From positions 1 through 20,334 of the forward strand of contig JAJBTL010000306.1 in the NCBI GenBank assembly GCA_020860865.1: a stretch of DNA of 20,334 nt, in the 5' to 3' direction. The stretch is from Planctomycetota bacterium. GTDB taxonomy: Bacteria; Planctomycetota; SZUA-567. A program made the position numbers and the translations under genes. The notes beneath the pieces were generated by a model. That model did not search any database. It worked only from the letters and a program-made list of their open reading frames with translations, and was not told where the DNA came from. Below are positions 1-7,442 of this stretch, one piece after another (positions within the stretch are counted from its first letter, which is position 1; every line of letters begins with the position of its first letter).

Positions 1-83
1 CTTCTGGCGCGGCCGCCCCGTCAGCCTCGGCCAAGGCTGCCATGCTGAACGCCTATTCGGCAGGGAAGCGCAACATCGCGTAA
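1..83 (+). CDS. 3' end of an unknown gene (partial)
   Basis: An open frame enters from the left edge (first full codon at 3) and ends at TAA 81-83. The visible tail is Ala/Ser-rich and finishes with AMLNAYSAGKRNIA. A strong factor-independent terminator begins 25 nt after the stop, which supports a real plus-strand gene end here. Only 26 residues are visible, so no family can be named. The next gene is on the opposite strand, so this is the last gene of its transcript. Confidence 0.45.
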   Translation, partial: SGAAAPSASAKAAMLNAYSAGKRNIA

Positions 84-107
84 GGTTTACCTATAAAGAG
101 AATATAC

Positions 108-142
108 AAAAAGGAGAACCCGGGCGGGTTCTCCTTTTTTTT
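108..142 (+). terminator. Rho-independent terminator after the partial left-edge gene
   Basis: Perfect 14-bp stem (108-121 with 126-139) around a GGGC loop, with AAAGGAGAACCC on the left arm. The right arm runs into a T tract (135-142). The A-rich left flank would also allow some termination on the minus strand. It lies 25 nt after the TAA at 81-83. Confidence 0.93.
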
Positions 143-165
143 ACGGACTGACATGGTCTACAAAT

Positions 166-196
166 TTCACCGGACGGTGAGAACAACGTCCGTGAA
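166..196 (-). terminator. candidate terminator for the nuclease gene
   Basis: Inverted repeat TTCA-C-CGGACG (166-176) with CGTCCG-TGAA (187-196): ten pairs with one bulged base and a 10-nt loop. Read on the minus strand it lies about 68 nt past the nuclease stop and is followed by AAATTTGT, a weak T tract. Termination is inferred from position. It could instead be a simple 3' stabilising hairpin. Confidence 0.4.
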
Positions 197-263
197 CCCG
201 TCGCGGTTGTGTCGGTCGTGACAGCCCTTCATTTCAGTGGTGCGATACTTGGTATGGTAGTAG

Positions 264-953
264 CTACTGCGATTGTTCCTCCCGCAGGTTCCAGAATCCG
301 TGTCCGCCGCGTTGGGCCATGAGTTGGAGGCCGATATAGCGCTTCCGGTAGGGGAATGGATAGGACGTTTCCACCCGGGCGTAGCCCTGATGGATAAGCC
401 ATTCGTTCAGGATGGTGCCGTCGTCCAGGTGGACGATGGCAAGGAGGCGGCCGTACTGGTCTTCGGCGTTCTTGCCGGTTTCAAGCCAGCAACGGCGGCC
501 GAGGGCGCGGTCCGCCGCCGCCTTGGCCGCCGCCCGGCCGAGAGCGAGGAGGTCCCCCTTGGCGTCGACCAGGTTCATCTTGCCGAGGTCGGTGTACATC
601 TTGCGGTTTTCGCTGGATTCCGGCGTGTCAACGCCCATAAGCCTGACCGTGCGGCCGTCGTCCAGGCGGATGGTGTCGCCGTCCAGCACCTGCGAGACAA
701 GGTGCCAGGGCGCGTTGGCCGGTTTGGCCGTCCGCGGAACGAGGTCGCCCCGCATGCGGCCGAATTCGTCTGGACTGACATTGACCCGGGCGAATGCGTG
801 AAAAACCCGGCTCGACTGCGGACCGAGCCGGACGGCTTTTTCATAACTCCATCCATAATATGCCATGAACGCGGCGGCGAGCATGGTCGTTAAGGACCGC
901 CACGAGGACAGCCACGACAGACGCCGCGCGCGTTTTCGTATCCGTTTTGCCAT
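264..953 (-). CDS. membrane-anchored staphylococcal-nuclease-like (TNase) protein
   Basis: 229-aa protein with a basic N-terminus, one hydrophobic segment (about 21-37) and an SNase/OB-fold domain (about 83-222). The SNase landmarks are present: DGDT at 91-94 (Ca2+/active site), R104, VDTPE at 108-112 and the YGR arginine at 169, matching the Arg-Asp-Glu-Arg set of the family. GYARV (190-194) is another usual motif. Family enzymes cut DNA/RNA with Ca2+ outside the cytoplasm, so an exported anchored nuclease is the inference. The ATG at 953 has a GAGG only 1-2 nt upstream, so the start is not certain, but the next downstream Met falls inside the hydrophobic segment. The acyltransferase lies 97 bp upstream on the same strand. 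I see no reason to link them functionally. Confidence 0.9.
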   Translation of the reverse strand: MAKRIRKRARRLSWLSSWRSLTTMLAAAFMAYYGWSYEKAVRLGPQSSRVFHAFARVNVSPDEFGRMRGDLVPRTAKPANAPWHLVSQVLDGDTIRLDDGRTVRLMGVDTPESSENRKMYTDLGKMNLVDAKGDLLALGRAAAKAAADRALGRRCWLETGKNAEDQYGRLLAIVHLDDGTILNEWLIHQGYARVETSYPFPYRKRYIGLQLMAQRGGHGFWNLREEQSQ

Positions 954-1050
954 ACCTCACTATCGACCGGACCGGCACGTCGACTCCACTCTTTTCGGAA
1001 TTGCCGTCTCGACGCATCGACCATGCGTCATTGTTTCCACTTTCGAAGAT

Positions 1051-2217
1051 CTATCCCAGGAAGTTCCGCACAACGACCACTTTCTTGAAAAAACCGGCCG
1101 CGAGAAACGTCGTGCCGATGGCGAGGGAGAGAACCAGGAAAAACCGGATCTGCGGAACGGCGGACAGGTTGTCGCCGACCAGGTACTGCCAGCCGACCAC
1201 GATGGGTACGTGCAGGATATAGGCGGCGAAGGTAAGCCTTCCGGCCCACTGTAGGAGCGGCAGCCGAAAGTCCATTGTCTCCCGAAACAGGACAAGGAGA
1301 CCCCAACTAAAAAACACCGCCATAAATGACTCGTAAATGTCCCAGGAAGTATGGATAAAAACGCCGACGGAACGCGGCAGCCACGGCTGGAGCAGGCGGG
1401 GGGCGGCCATGAGAAGGGCGAGGACGAGGGACGCGTAACCCGCCGCGCGCGGCATTGTCGCGAACCCGTCCAGCCGCCGGGCGGCCAGACCGGTCAGTAG
1501 GCTCACTATGTACAGGGGAAGATGGGCCGGTTCCATTTGGATAAACCCGAAAACCGGTACCCACTGGTCAATCTCATAGTAACGCCGGACAAAAACGGTA
1601 AGAACGGTAATAACGAAACATTGCACCAGAATAAGCGGCATGCCGGCGCGAAGGCGCGGTCGTAGACGCCGGAGCGGTGAGCCTCCGCCACCCCGCACCC
1701 GACGATATCCCGCATACAACAAGGAATACAGGAGAAGGTGCTCGACATACCAGAGCCAACCGAAATTCATCTGCGGGATGGCAACCGGGACCGCCTTGTA
1801 TCCGTCCGGTGGAACGCCGATTCCCAGGTAGACCGTGGTGTAATACCGCCACCACCCGAGCGGCGGGTTGCCGCTGAAATTGTCATAGTAGAGGTAAAAG
1901 ACCAGGGGCACCAGAACGAAGAAGCCCAATACCAGCGGCAGGCCCAGATGGGTCAGCTTTGTGGTGACGAATCCCTTTCCCGCCCGCCTGTCCCATGAAG
2001 GCGGCAGAAAATACCCTGATATCATAAAGAACAACGCCATCAGGTATCCGCTGTTTATTCCAAAGGTGCGCGCCAGCCAGGGTATGCCTTCTTCGGCCGG
2101 CACCATGTATGGCCAGAAGCCGCCGGTCGCGGCGTAGGCCTGCCCGACATGGTGGAAGATCACGACCAGCGTCAATGCCACCTTGAGGTTATCAAGGTAT
2201 TCCAGCTTTTCCCGCAT
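1051..2217 (-). CDS. acyltransferase-3 family integral membrane protein
   Basis: 388-aa polytopic protein opening with YLDNLKVALTLVVIFHHVG. This is the family signature, with the His pair (H22-H23) in the first membrane helix that is thought to act in acyl transfer. About ten hydrophobic segments follow. A late helix has RLTFAAYILHVPIV, typical of the last third of acyltransferase-3 (OafA/YeiB-like) proteins. The family moves acyl groups, often acetyl, onto extracytoplasmic glycans or lipids. The substrate cannot be told here. The ATG at 2217 has an excellent SD (GGAGGAGG, 6 nt away). It runs in the same direction as the nuclease gene downstream, with no obvious terminator between. Confidence 0.9.
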   Translation of the reverse strand: MREKLEYLDNLKVALTLVVIFHHVGQAYAATGGFWPYMVPAEEGIPWLARTFGINSGYLMALFFMISGYFLPPSWDRRAGKGFVTTKLTHLGLPLVLGFFVLVPLVFYLYYDNFSGNPPLGWWRYYTTVYLGIGVPPDGYKAVPVAIPQMNFGWLWYVEHLLLYSLLYAGYRRVRGGGGSPLRRLRPRLRAGMPLILVQCFVITVLTVFVRRYYEIDQWVPVFGFIQMEPAHLPLYIVSLLTGLAARRLDGFATMPRAAGYASLVLALLMAAPRLLQPWLPRSVGVFIHTSWDIYESFMAVFFSWGLLVLFRETMDFRLPLLQWAGRLTFAAYILHVPIVVGWQYLVGDNLSAVPQIRFFLVLSLAIGTTFLAAGFFKKVVVVRNFLG

Positions 2218-2615
2218 CCCCGACCTCCTCCGGATGAGTTAAAGAATCCGTACACGGCATTTCGAATATGGTGGGTTGAGTAGGGAGGTAGTCTACCATC
2301 ACCGGAACTCCCGCTGGTAAAGAAAATCCGGCTCGACCGTGGGGCAAATCGAGCAATGGGGAATTGCGGGATTATGGAGCTGCTAGACCGTCGTGTCTCG
2401 TGGCTGGATTACCTGCTCATTTAGAGTTTATGGTGGGCTTCCGGCCGGCTTCTGCCGGTTATTTTCGATGAAACGAACAATTTATAAACTTGCATACCGG
2501 AAGATTACAAGTAAACTGCTTACGGAAGTACAATAGCGTCGAATAGACGCACTGTGCGTGAGACACGAAATACCGCCAGGAAATTTATTAAATCCTGCAC
2601 AGATTGTGACAGACT

Positions 2616-2645
2616 GCCTCCTTTACCCTATATGGATAAGGAGGC
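2616..2645 (+). promoter_or_regulatory. hairpin enclosing an SD-like AAGGAGG
   Basis: GCCTCCTT (2616-2623) pairs perfectly with AAGGAGGC (2638-2645), with two further CG pairs inside. In RNA this would bury a near-perfect ribosome binding core (AAGGAGG) under its complement. A TTG codon follows 4 nt later at 2649. It lies 230 bp upstream of the XRE start. The pairing is seen directly; translational control is inference. Confidence 0.4.
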
Positions 2646-2648
2646 GCA

Positions 2649-2747
2649 TTGGCATATCTCAATGGTATGCGATTTTACTTGTCAGGTCTGCAAACCCCCA
2701 CCGTCACCGTCGTTTTTGGCGGCAGTCCGGTGGGGTTGCGGGGTTAG
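2649..2747 (+). CDS. possible 32-aa leader peptide (unproven)
   Basis: Short frame beginning TTG 2649 (in-frame ATG at 2667), ending TAG 2745-2747, directly after the hidden SD at 2638-2644. The translation contains MRFYLSGLQTPTVTVVF. The SD-to-TTG spacing of 4 nt is short. Its only support is the strong SD match and the hairpin. It could be chance or a decayed phage-type leader ORF upstream of a regulator. Confidence 0.18.
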   Translation: MAYLNGMRFYLSGLQTPTVTVVFGGSPVGLRG

Positions 2748-2877
2748 GGTCTGGCGGCCCTTCGTGTCTCGCGGCTGGGCTGTCGCCTTTTTTTGTAAAA
2801 GGTCGGCACCGGTCGCACAGACAGGTCTGCCGCCCTTCGTTTTTGGCGAAGGCATCGGCCAGAACGGAGGGCAAACA

Positions 2878-3348
2878 ATGGGCAAAATCCCCCAACACCT
2901 ACGTGAAACAATCGCTAGAAACATCCGTCAGTGCCGTGTGGACAAATTTCCCGGCAGAGGCGGCGGCAGGAGATGCGCCGAAGAATTCGGCGTCAGTCCT
3001 CAGCAATGGTCGCCGTGGGAGCGCGGTATGCGCACACCGGATGAATTGCGGTTAGAGGAGCTTGCCGCCTTTTTCAACACCACGGTGGAATGGTTGCGAA
3101 GCGATCACCGAAACGCCCATCACGCCGGCCAAAAACAATCCGTAACGACTCCCGTCATTCCCCCCGGCGCGCCTCCGGTTTTCTATTCGGTAAATTATCA
3201 GGTACTTTGCCAGATAATGATGCATGCCGCGCATGTCCAAACTCTCTGCGCCCACGCCCTGGCGGAAGGCGCGGAGAGAACCGAGTACATTCTGGGCGCT
3301 GTGAAGCAGGATGTGGTTAAAACGGATGGGGCCGCTCCTTGTGGATGA
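2878..3348 (+). CDS. XRE/Cro-type helix-turn-helix regulator
   Basis: 156-aa protein. Residues about 10-75 read as an XRE-type HTH: RNIRQCR (first helix), GRRCAEEFGVSPQQWSPWE (helix-turn-helix with the usual Gln/Trp/Glu run) and LEELAAFFNTTVEWL (closing helices). The C-terminal half, after a Pro-rich linker (about 86-105), is a short mixed region of unknown role, possibly for dimerisation. ATG 2878 was chosen because GGAGG lies 7 nt upstream. The longer in-frame extension back to 2554 has unlikely composition. The gene stands alone, facing the 3' end of the sugar operon, and looks phage-derived. A DNA-binding role is secure; the target is unknown. Confidence 0.8.
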   Translation: MGKIPQHLRETIARNIRQCRVDKFPGRGGGRRCAEEFGVSPQQWSPWERGMRTPDELRLEELAAFFNTTVEWLRSDHRNAHHAGQKQSVTTPVIPPGAPPVFYSVNYQVLCQIMMHAAHVQTLCAHALAEGAERTEYILGAVKQDVVKTDGAAPCG

Positions 3349-3361
3349 AATGCATGATGCA

Positions 3362-3397
3362 TATTAAAAACCCGGCACGACGATAATCGTGCCGGGT
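3362..3397 (-). terminator. Rho-independent terminator of the sugar ABC operon
   Basis: Perfect 11-bp stem ACCCGGCACGA (3370-3380) with TCGTGCCGGGT (3387-3397) and a 6-nt loop. On the minus strand the stem is followed by TTTTT. It lies about 100 nt past the last permease stop. On the plus strand, after the regulator, no T tract follows, so it acts mainly for the sugar operon. Confidence 0.88.
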
Positions 3398-3495
3398 CGC
3401 GGGATTGATGTCCTACCTCTACAACGTCATTCAATGACATAGTGGGAAACTTTTAAATTCCGCCGCCATGATAGCCGGTAGGGGACCGGCAACAT

Positions 3496-4524
3496 TTACG
3501 CCACCGCCACCCGCCTCTCGGCCTGCCGTCTCTGGACCCAAGGGATGTACCAGCGCCGGTTGCAATACTTGATGGCGAGGGTGAAAATAAGCACGACACC
3601 CCACATGGCCAGGCTGATGTGCGGGCTCACCCCGTACAGATTGAGGCCGGTGGAGATTATCTGGAGGACGAGGAGGGCTAATACCGCGCCCCAGACCTTG
3701 CCGAAACCGCCGTTCGGGTCGGCGCCGCCCATGATGATGGCGAGGACGGTAAGGAGGAGGTACGAGTCGCCGTAGCCCATATTCGCCGAATTGAACCTGG
3801 CCGTCATGACGAGGCCCGCGACCACGCACATTAGACTCGAATACATGTAAATGGCGATAAGCACTTTGTGGGTGTCGACGCCGGAATAGTAGGTGGCGTT
3901 GATGTTGGACCCGGACATGTAGACGTGTTTGCCGAGTTGCGTCCGTCCGAGAAGGACGGCCGTGATTATCGCCGCCACCAGGAACACGACAAGCGGCATC
4001 GGCACGCCGAGGACGGTGCCGTTCCCGATAAACTGGATAAGAGGCGGCATGCCGCGAATCGGCCGGCCGCCGGTGACGGCAATGCCGATACCTTTGATGA
4101 GCGTCATGACGCCGAGGGTGGTCAGGGTCGGATGGACCCCGGCGTAGGCGACCATGGCGCCGATGCCGCCGCCGATGACAAGGGCGATGACGCAGGCCGA
4201 GGCAAATCCGATAACGAGCCAAATAAGTTGCAGGGCGATGCCGGCGTCGACCGGAATGAAGGTCACCCACATCCAGGCCATGAGGAGGCTGCAGAGGTTG
4301 GCGGTGACGATGATGGCGAGGTTGAACCCGGCCGAAACGAACGGCAGGAACATCGCCAGGGTCAGAAGGCCGAGTTCGGGCATCTGGAACGCCATCGATT
4401 CGAAGGTGCTGGCGGAAAGGAATTTCCCCGGCATAAGCATGGAGAAGAACAGGAGGGTGCCGAGGAGTAGGGCGGGAAGCCCGAGGGCCGGCACCTTCAT
4501 GAGAATACTGTCTTTTGGTTGCAT
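3496..4524 (-). CDS. sugar ABC transporter permease (RbsC-like), second permease
   Basis: 342-aa membrane protein of the BPD_transp_2 (CUT2 sugar uptake) permease family, with about eight to ten hydrophobic segments. A GGADPNGGFGKVWGAVLA segment and STGLNLYGVSPHISLAMWG near the C-terminus are the family's coupling region (GG..SGGxGxxxGxxxG..., GLNLxGVS). ATG 4524 was chosen over GTG 4533 because GGGAG lies 8 nt upstream of the ATG and would abut the GTG. It is the last gene of the operon, 130 bp after the other permease. The two paralogous permeases probably form a heterodimeric channel, where many CUT2 systems use a homodimer. Confidence 0.92.
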   Translation of the reverse strand: MQPKDSILMKVPALGLPALLLGTLLFFSMLMPGKFLSASTFESMAFQMPELGLLTLAMFLPFVSAGFNLAIIVTANLCSLLMAWMWVTFIPVDAGIALQLIWLVIGFASACVIALVIGGGIGAMVAYAGVHPTLTTLGVMTLIKGIGIAVTGGRPIRGMPPLIQFIGNGTVLGVPMPLVVFLVAAIITAVLLGRTQLGKHVYMSGSNINATYYSGVDTHKVLIAIYMYSSLMCVVAGLVMTARFNSANMGYGDSYLLLTVLAIIMGGADPNGGFGKVWGAVLALLVLQIISTGLNLYGVSPHISLAMWGVVLIFTLAIKYCNRRWYIPWVQRRQAERRVAVA

Positions 4525-4654
4525 ATGTTGCACTCCCTCAAGGTAATGAACCGCGTCGGATTTTGGCTGTCACGAAAGGGTGACGTCGTCGAACAGGGCG
4601 GCGGCAAAGCCGTGCCATTTCGTCGACAGTAGCGTCACGCCATTACGAAAAAAC

Positions 4655-5650
4655 TCAGGCGAATCCGACATCCGTCTCTTTCCGCTTCCCGAGGTGGGTC
4701 GCTATCAGGGCGATGACGATGACCGGCCCGACAATGACGTCGGAGAAATACGACGACACGCCGAACAGGTTCAGCCCGTTCTTCAGAAGCCCGATGAGGA
4801 ACACGCCGAGAATCGTCCCGATGACGCTTCCGCGACCGCCCGAGAACGACCCGCCGCCGAGAACGGCCGCCGCCAGCACGTCGAGTTCGCGGCCGACCAA
4901 CGCGTTCGGAACCACTTCCTCGACCCGGAGCACCTGCGTCAACCCGCCCACCGCCGCCATCACGCCCATGTAGCCGTAGGCGAAGAGGTGGAGGGCGCCG
5001 AGGCGGATGCCGAGGCGGCGGGCCGCTTCGGCATTGCCGCCCATGGCGTAGAGCTGGCGGCCGGTGGTGGTGCGGTTCAACAGTATCCAGGTGACAATCG
5101 CCATAAGGACCATGATGAACGGCGCCAGGCTGACCGGGATGACTTCGGTCCCCAAGGTCAATGTCAGGGCCGATCCGCCGTAGGTGTACATCCAATCCGG
5201 CAGGGTGTAGATGGACCGTCCGCCCGAAGCATACATGAGAAGCCCGAAGAGGATACTCTGCATGCTGATGGTGACGATAATGGAGACGATGTTCAATTTG
5301 TAGATGAGGACGCCGTTCACCAGGCCAATCAGTGCGCCGAGGATAAGGGCGACGATGATGCCGACGATGGCGAAATCGGTGGCGCCGAGGGCGAAACAGA
5401 TTTTCACCGTCACGTACTGCACCACCGAGGCGGTGGCGAGGAAGGAAATGTCGATGCCGCCGGTGACGAGGACGACGAGGAGGCCCATGGAGAAGATGCC
5501 GGTGACGGCGTAGCTTTCGACCATGTTGAAGAAGTTGGCCCAGGAGAAGAACGTCTCCGTCGTCAGGGAAAAGAAGGCGGCGATGATGAGCATGACTGTG
5601 GCCAGGTAGACGACGACGCGGTTGTAGCGGATTTTCTTCCGTTTAGCCAT
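4655..5650 (-). CDS. sugar ABC transporter permease (RbsC-like), first permease
   Basis: 331-aa polytopic BPD_transp_2 permease. Landmarks are LVTGGIDISFLATASVVQY (about 60-78; family GGIDLS) and the C-terminal coupling segment LGGGSFSGGRGSVIGTILG followed by KNGLNLFGVSSYF, nearly the RbsC consensus. Its ATG (5650-5648) overlaps the end of the ATPase gene by 8 nt (ATGGCTAA), a typical sign of translational coupling. It would form the inner-membrane channel together with the downstream permease. Confidence 0.95.
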   Translation of the reverse strand: MAKRKKIRYNRVVVYLATVMLIIAAFFSLTTETFFSWANFFNMVESYAVTGIFSMGLLVVLVTGGIDISFLATASVVQYVTVKICFALGATDFAIVGIIVALILGALIGLVNGVLIYKLNIVSIIVTISMQSILFGLLMYASGGRSIYTLPDWMYTYGGSALTLTLGTEVIPVSLAPFIMVLMAIVTWILLNRTTTGRQLYAMGGNAEAARRLGIRLGALHLFAYGYMGVMAAVGGLTQVLRVEEVVPNALVGRELDVLAAAVLGGGSFSGGRGSVIGTILGVFLIGLLKNGLNLFGVSSYFSDVIVGPVIVIALIATHLGKRKETDVGFA

Positions 5651-7232
5651 TTTCTATCACCTCCGCGAATTCGTGTTCGCTTATCCGGTCGGGGAAATAT
5701 TCGCCCGCGACCGTCCCCTGCCGGAAATGAAGGATGCGATCGCAGTTGTAGTAAACCTCGGGGACTTCGTCGGAAATGATGATGACCGCGATTTTGTCCG
5801 CCGCCAACTGGTGGATAAGCCGGTAGATGGAATTCTTCGCGCCGACGTCGACGCCGACTGTCGGGGAATCGAGGATGAGGATTTTCGGATTGGTGAGAAT
5901 CCACTTCGCGAGGGCGACTTTCTGCTGGTTGCCGCCGGACAGGGTGGAAATCGGATTGTCCGTGTTCGCGACCTTGACGTCCATCCGTTTGACCCATTCG
6001 TCGACCATGCTCCGCCGCTTCCGCCGGTCGATAAGATGGAACGATCCGGCCAGGCGGTCAAGGACGGTGAGGACCATGTTGTCCCCGACCGACTGCTGCT
6101 GGACAAGGCCGAGGGTGAGGCGGTCTTCCGAAAGATAACTGACGCCGGCCTTGATGGCGTCCATCTGGCTCTTGAACGTGACCGGTTTTCCGCCGACAAA
6201 CATGTGGCCGCTGTCCGGGCGGGTCATGCCGAAGATGGACAGGGCCAGTTTGGTCCGGCCGGATCCGAGAAGGCCGCAGATGCCGAGGACCTCGCCTTCC
6301 TTCAAGGTGAAGTTGACGTTGTGGTATTGGTTTTTCCGGGTGAATTCCCGGACTTCCAGGACGGTTTTGTCGGTGGCGGTCCTATCGGTCTTTTTCAGGA
6401 ATTCTATTTGCCGGCCGGTGATGAGTTCGGTCAGCTTCGCCTTGTCCATCTCCTTCGCCGGATAGGTGCCGACCTTGACGCCGTCCCGGATGACCGTGAC
6501 CCGGTCCGAGACTTCGAGGACTTCGTCCAGCCGGTGGTTGACGAAGATGATGGCGATGCCTTTTCCCTTGAGGTAGCGGACCGTGTCCAGGAGGTGGTTC
6601 ACTTCGACGCGGGTCAAAGAGGCGGTCGGCTCGTCCATGATGACCAATTTCGCGTCGGCGACGAGGGCGCGGCAAATCGCCACCTGCTGCCGCTGGGCGA
6701 TGGACAGTTCCTCCACCCGGTCGTCCAGATCGATGTCGAACTGGAGTTCCTGGAGGATTTCCTTCGCCTTGTTCCGGAGGCGTTTTTTCCGATAGTAGCC
6801 AATGCCTTCCAGGTTGTACTCGAAGGCGATATTTTCGTAGACGGTGAGGTTCGGGAACAGGGCCAGGTCCTGGTAGATAACCTGGACGCCGTAGGCGCGG
6901 GACTCCTGGGGCGTGAGTTCGGAATGTTCCTGTCCGCCGATGCGGATACTGGCGCCGCGATCGGGCTGGTAGGCGCCGGAGATGACTTTGGCGAGGGTGC
7001 TTTTGCCGCAGCCGTTGGCGCCGCAGAGGCAGTGGACTTCGCCGCGCTCGAGTTCGAGATCGACGTCTTTCAGGGCGTAGTTGCCGCCAAAACGTTTGGA
7101 CACGCTTTTCAGGGAGATAATCGATTCCCGGGTCGGCGACGCGGCGGCGGCGGTTTGGCCGGGCGCGTCCGGACGCGGTTCGTGCCGGGCCGTGAGGTTC
7201 GGGTCGGCGACGGCTGATTCGGGTGTGGTCAT
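5643..7232 (-). CDS. sugar ABC transporter ATP-binding protein with two ABC domains (RbsA/MglA-like)
   Basis: 529-aa tandem ATPase. Domain 1 (about 37-275) has Walker A GANGCGKST (71-79), the weak signature LSIAQ (177-181), Walker B LVIMDE (196-201) and the switch His (VNHRLDE). Domain 2 (about 290-525) has the degenerate P-loop GLLGSGRTKL usual in this family, a full signature LSGGNQQ (431-437) and Walker B ILILDS, so the catalytic Glu is Ser (S456, DSPTVGVDVG). It powers sugar import through the two permeases. ATG 7232 was chosen because GGAGAG lies just upstream. The frame stays open another 57 codons but without family resemblance. The first 35 residues are a low-complexity extension. Confidence 0.95.
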   Translation of the reverse strand: MTTPESAVADPNLTARHEPRPDAPGQTAAAASPTRESIISLKSVSKRFGGNYALKDVDLELERGEVHCLCGANGCGKSTLAKVISGAYQPDRGASIRIGGQEHSELTPQESRAYGVQVIYQDLALFPNLTVYENIAFEYNLEGIGYYRKKRLRNKAKEILQELQFDIDLDDRVEELSIAQRQQVAICRALVADAKLVIMDEPTASLTRVEVNHLLDTVRYLKGKGIAIIFVNHRLDEVLEVSDRVTVIRDGVKVGTYPAKEMDKAKLTELITGRQIEFLKKTDRTATDKTVLEVREFTRKNQYHNVNFTLKEGEVLGICGLLGSGRTKLALSIFGMTRPDSGHMFVGGKPVTFKSQMDAIKAGVSYLSEDRLTLGLVQQQSVGDNMVLTVLDRLAGSFHLIDRRKRRSMVDEWVKRMDVKVANTDNPISTLSGGNQQKVALAKWILTNPKILILDSPTVGVDVGAKNSIYRLIHQLAADKIAVIIISDEVPEVYYNCDRILHFRQGTVAGEYFPDRISEHEFAEVIENG

Positions 7233-7442
7233 GGAGCTCTCTCCAGGCAGTCGACAACCAGCCCCCGTTCCGGTCGAGAATTCCGGCCGGAACAAGGGCG
7301 ACTGTCGGTTACGGGATTGCTTTTTCGGGCGTGACGCTTTTTCTCCAGTCCGTCGGTGCGGTACGGACAAGACAGCCGGTGGAACGGTTGGCGGGCGGCA
7401 CAATCACAAATGGGATCGTGCCGCCCCCTGTATCCATACGGG

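Larger units (their letters stand above)
2218..2877. other. intergenic region: structured leader of the XRE gene
   Basis: 660 bp between divergent genes with no convincing protein gene. An open frame in phase with the regulator runs from 2554, but its composition (CKPPPSPSF..., many Cys/Trp/Arg) looks non-coding. Seen here: a palindrome at 2616-2645 holding an SD-like core, a hairpin with 8-bp arms (2696-2703 with 2728-2735), and an imperfect direct repeat of GGTCTGSCGGCCCTTCGT near 2749 and 2824. There is also a 17-bp near-repeat, TCGTGTCTCGYGGCTGG, near 2389 and 2764. No confident sigma-70 promoter was found for either gene. Confidence 0.5.

Noticed and set aside
1011..1029. GACGCAT/ATGCGTC hairpin between acyltransferase and nuclease genes
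   Set aside because: A perfect 7-bp stem, but no T tract follows on the minus strand, so it is not supported as a terminator. Left unassigned.
4580..5779. 399-aa plus-strand frame
   Set aside because: Antisense shadow of the first permease and the ATPase end; composition is Asp/Glu/Gly/Arg-rich without any domain, typical of the reverse of GC-rich coding DNA.
5673..7217. 514-aa plus-strand frame
   Set aside because: Complete antisense shadow of the ABC ATPase gene, whose Walker and signature motifs are unambiguous.
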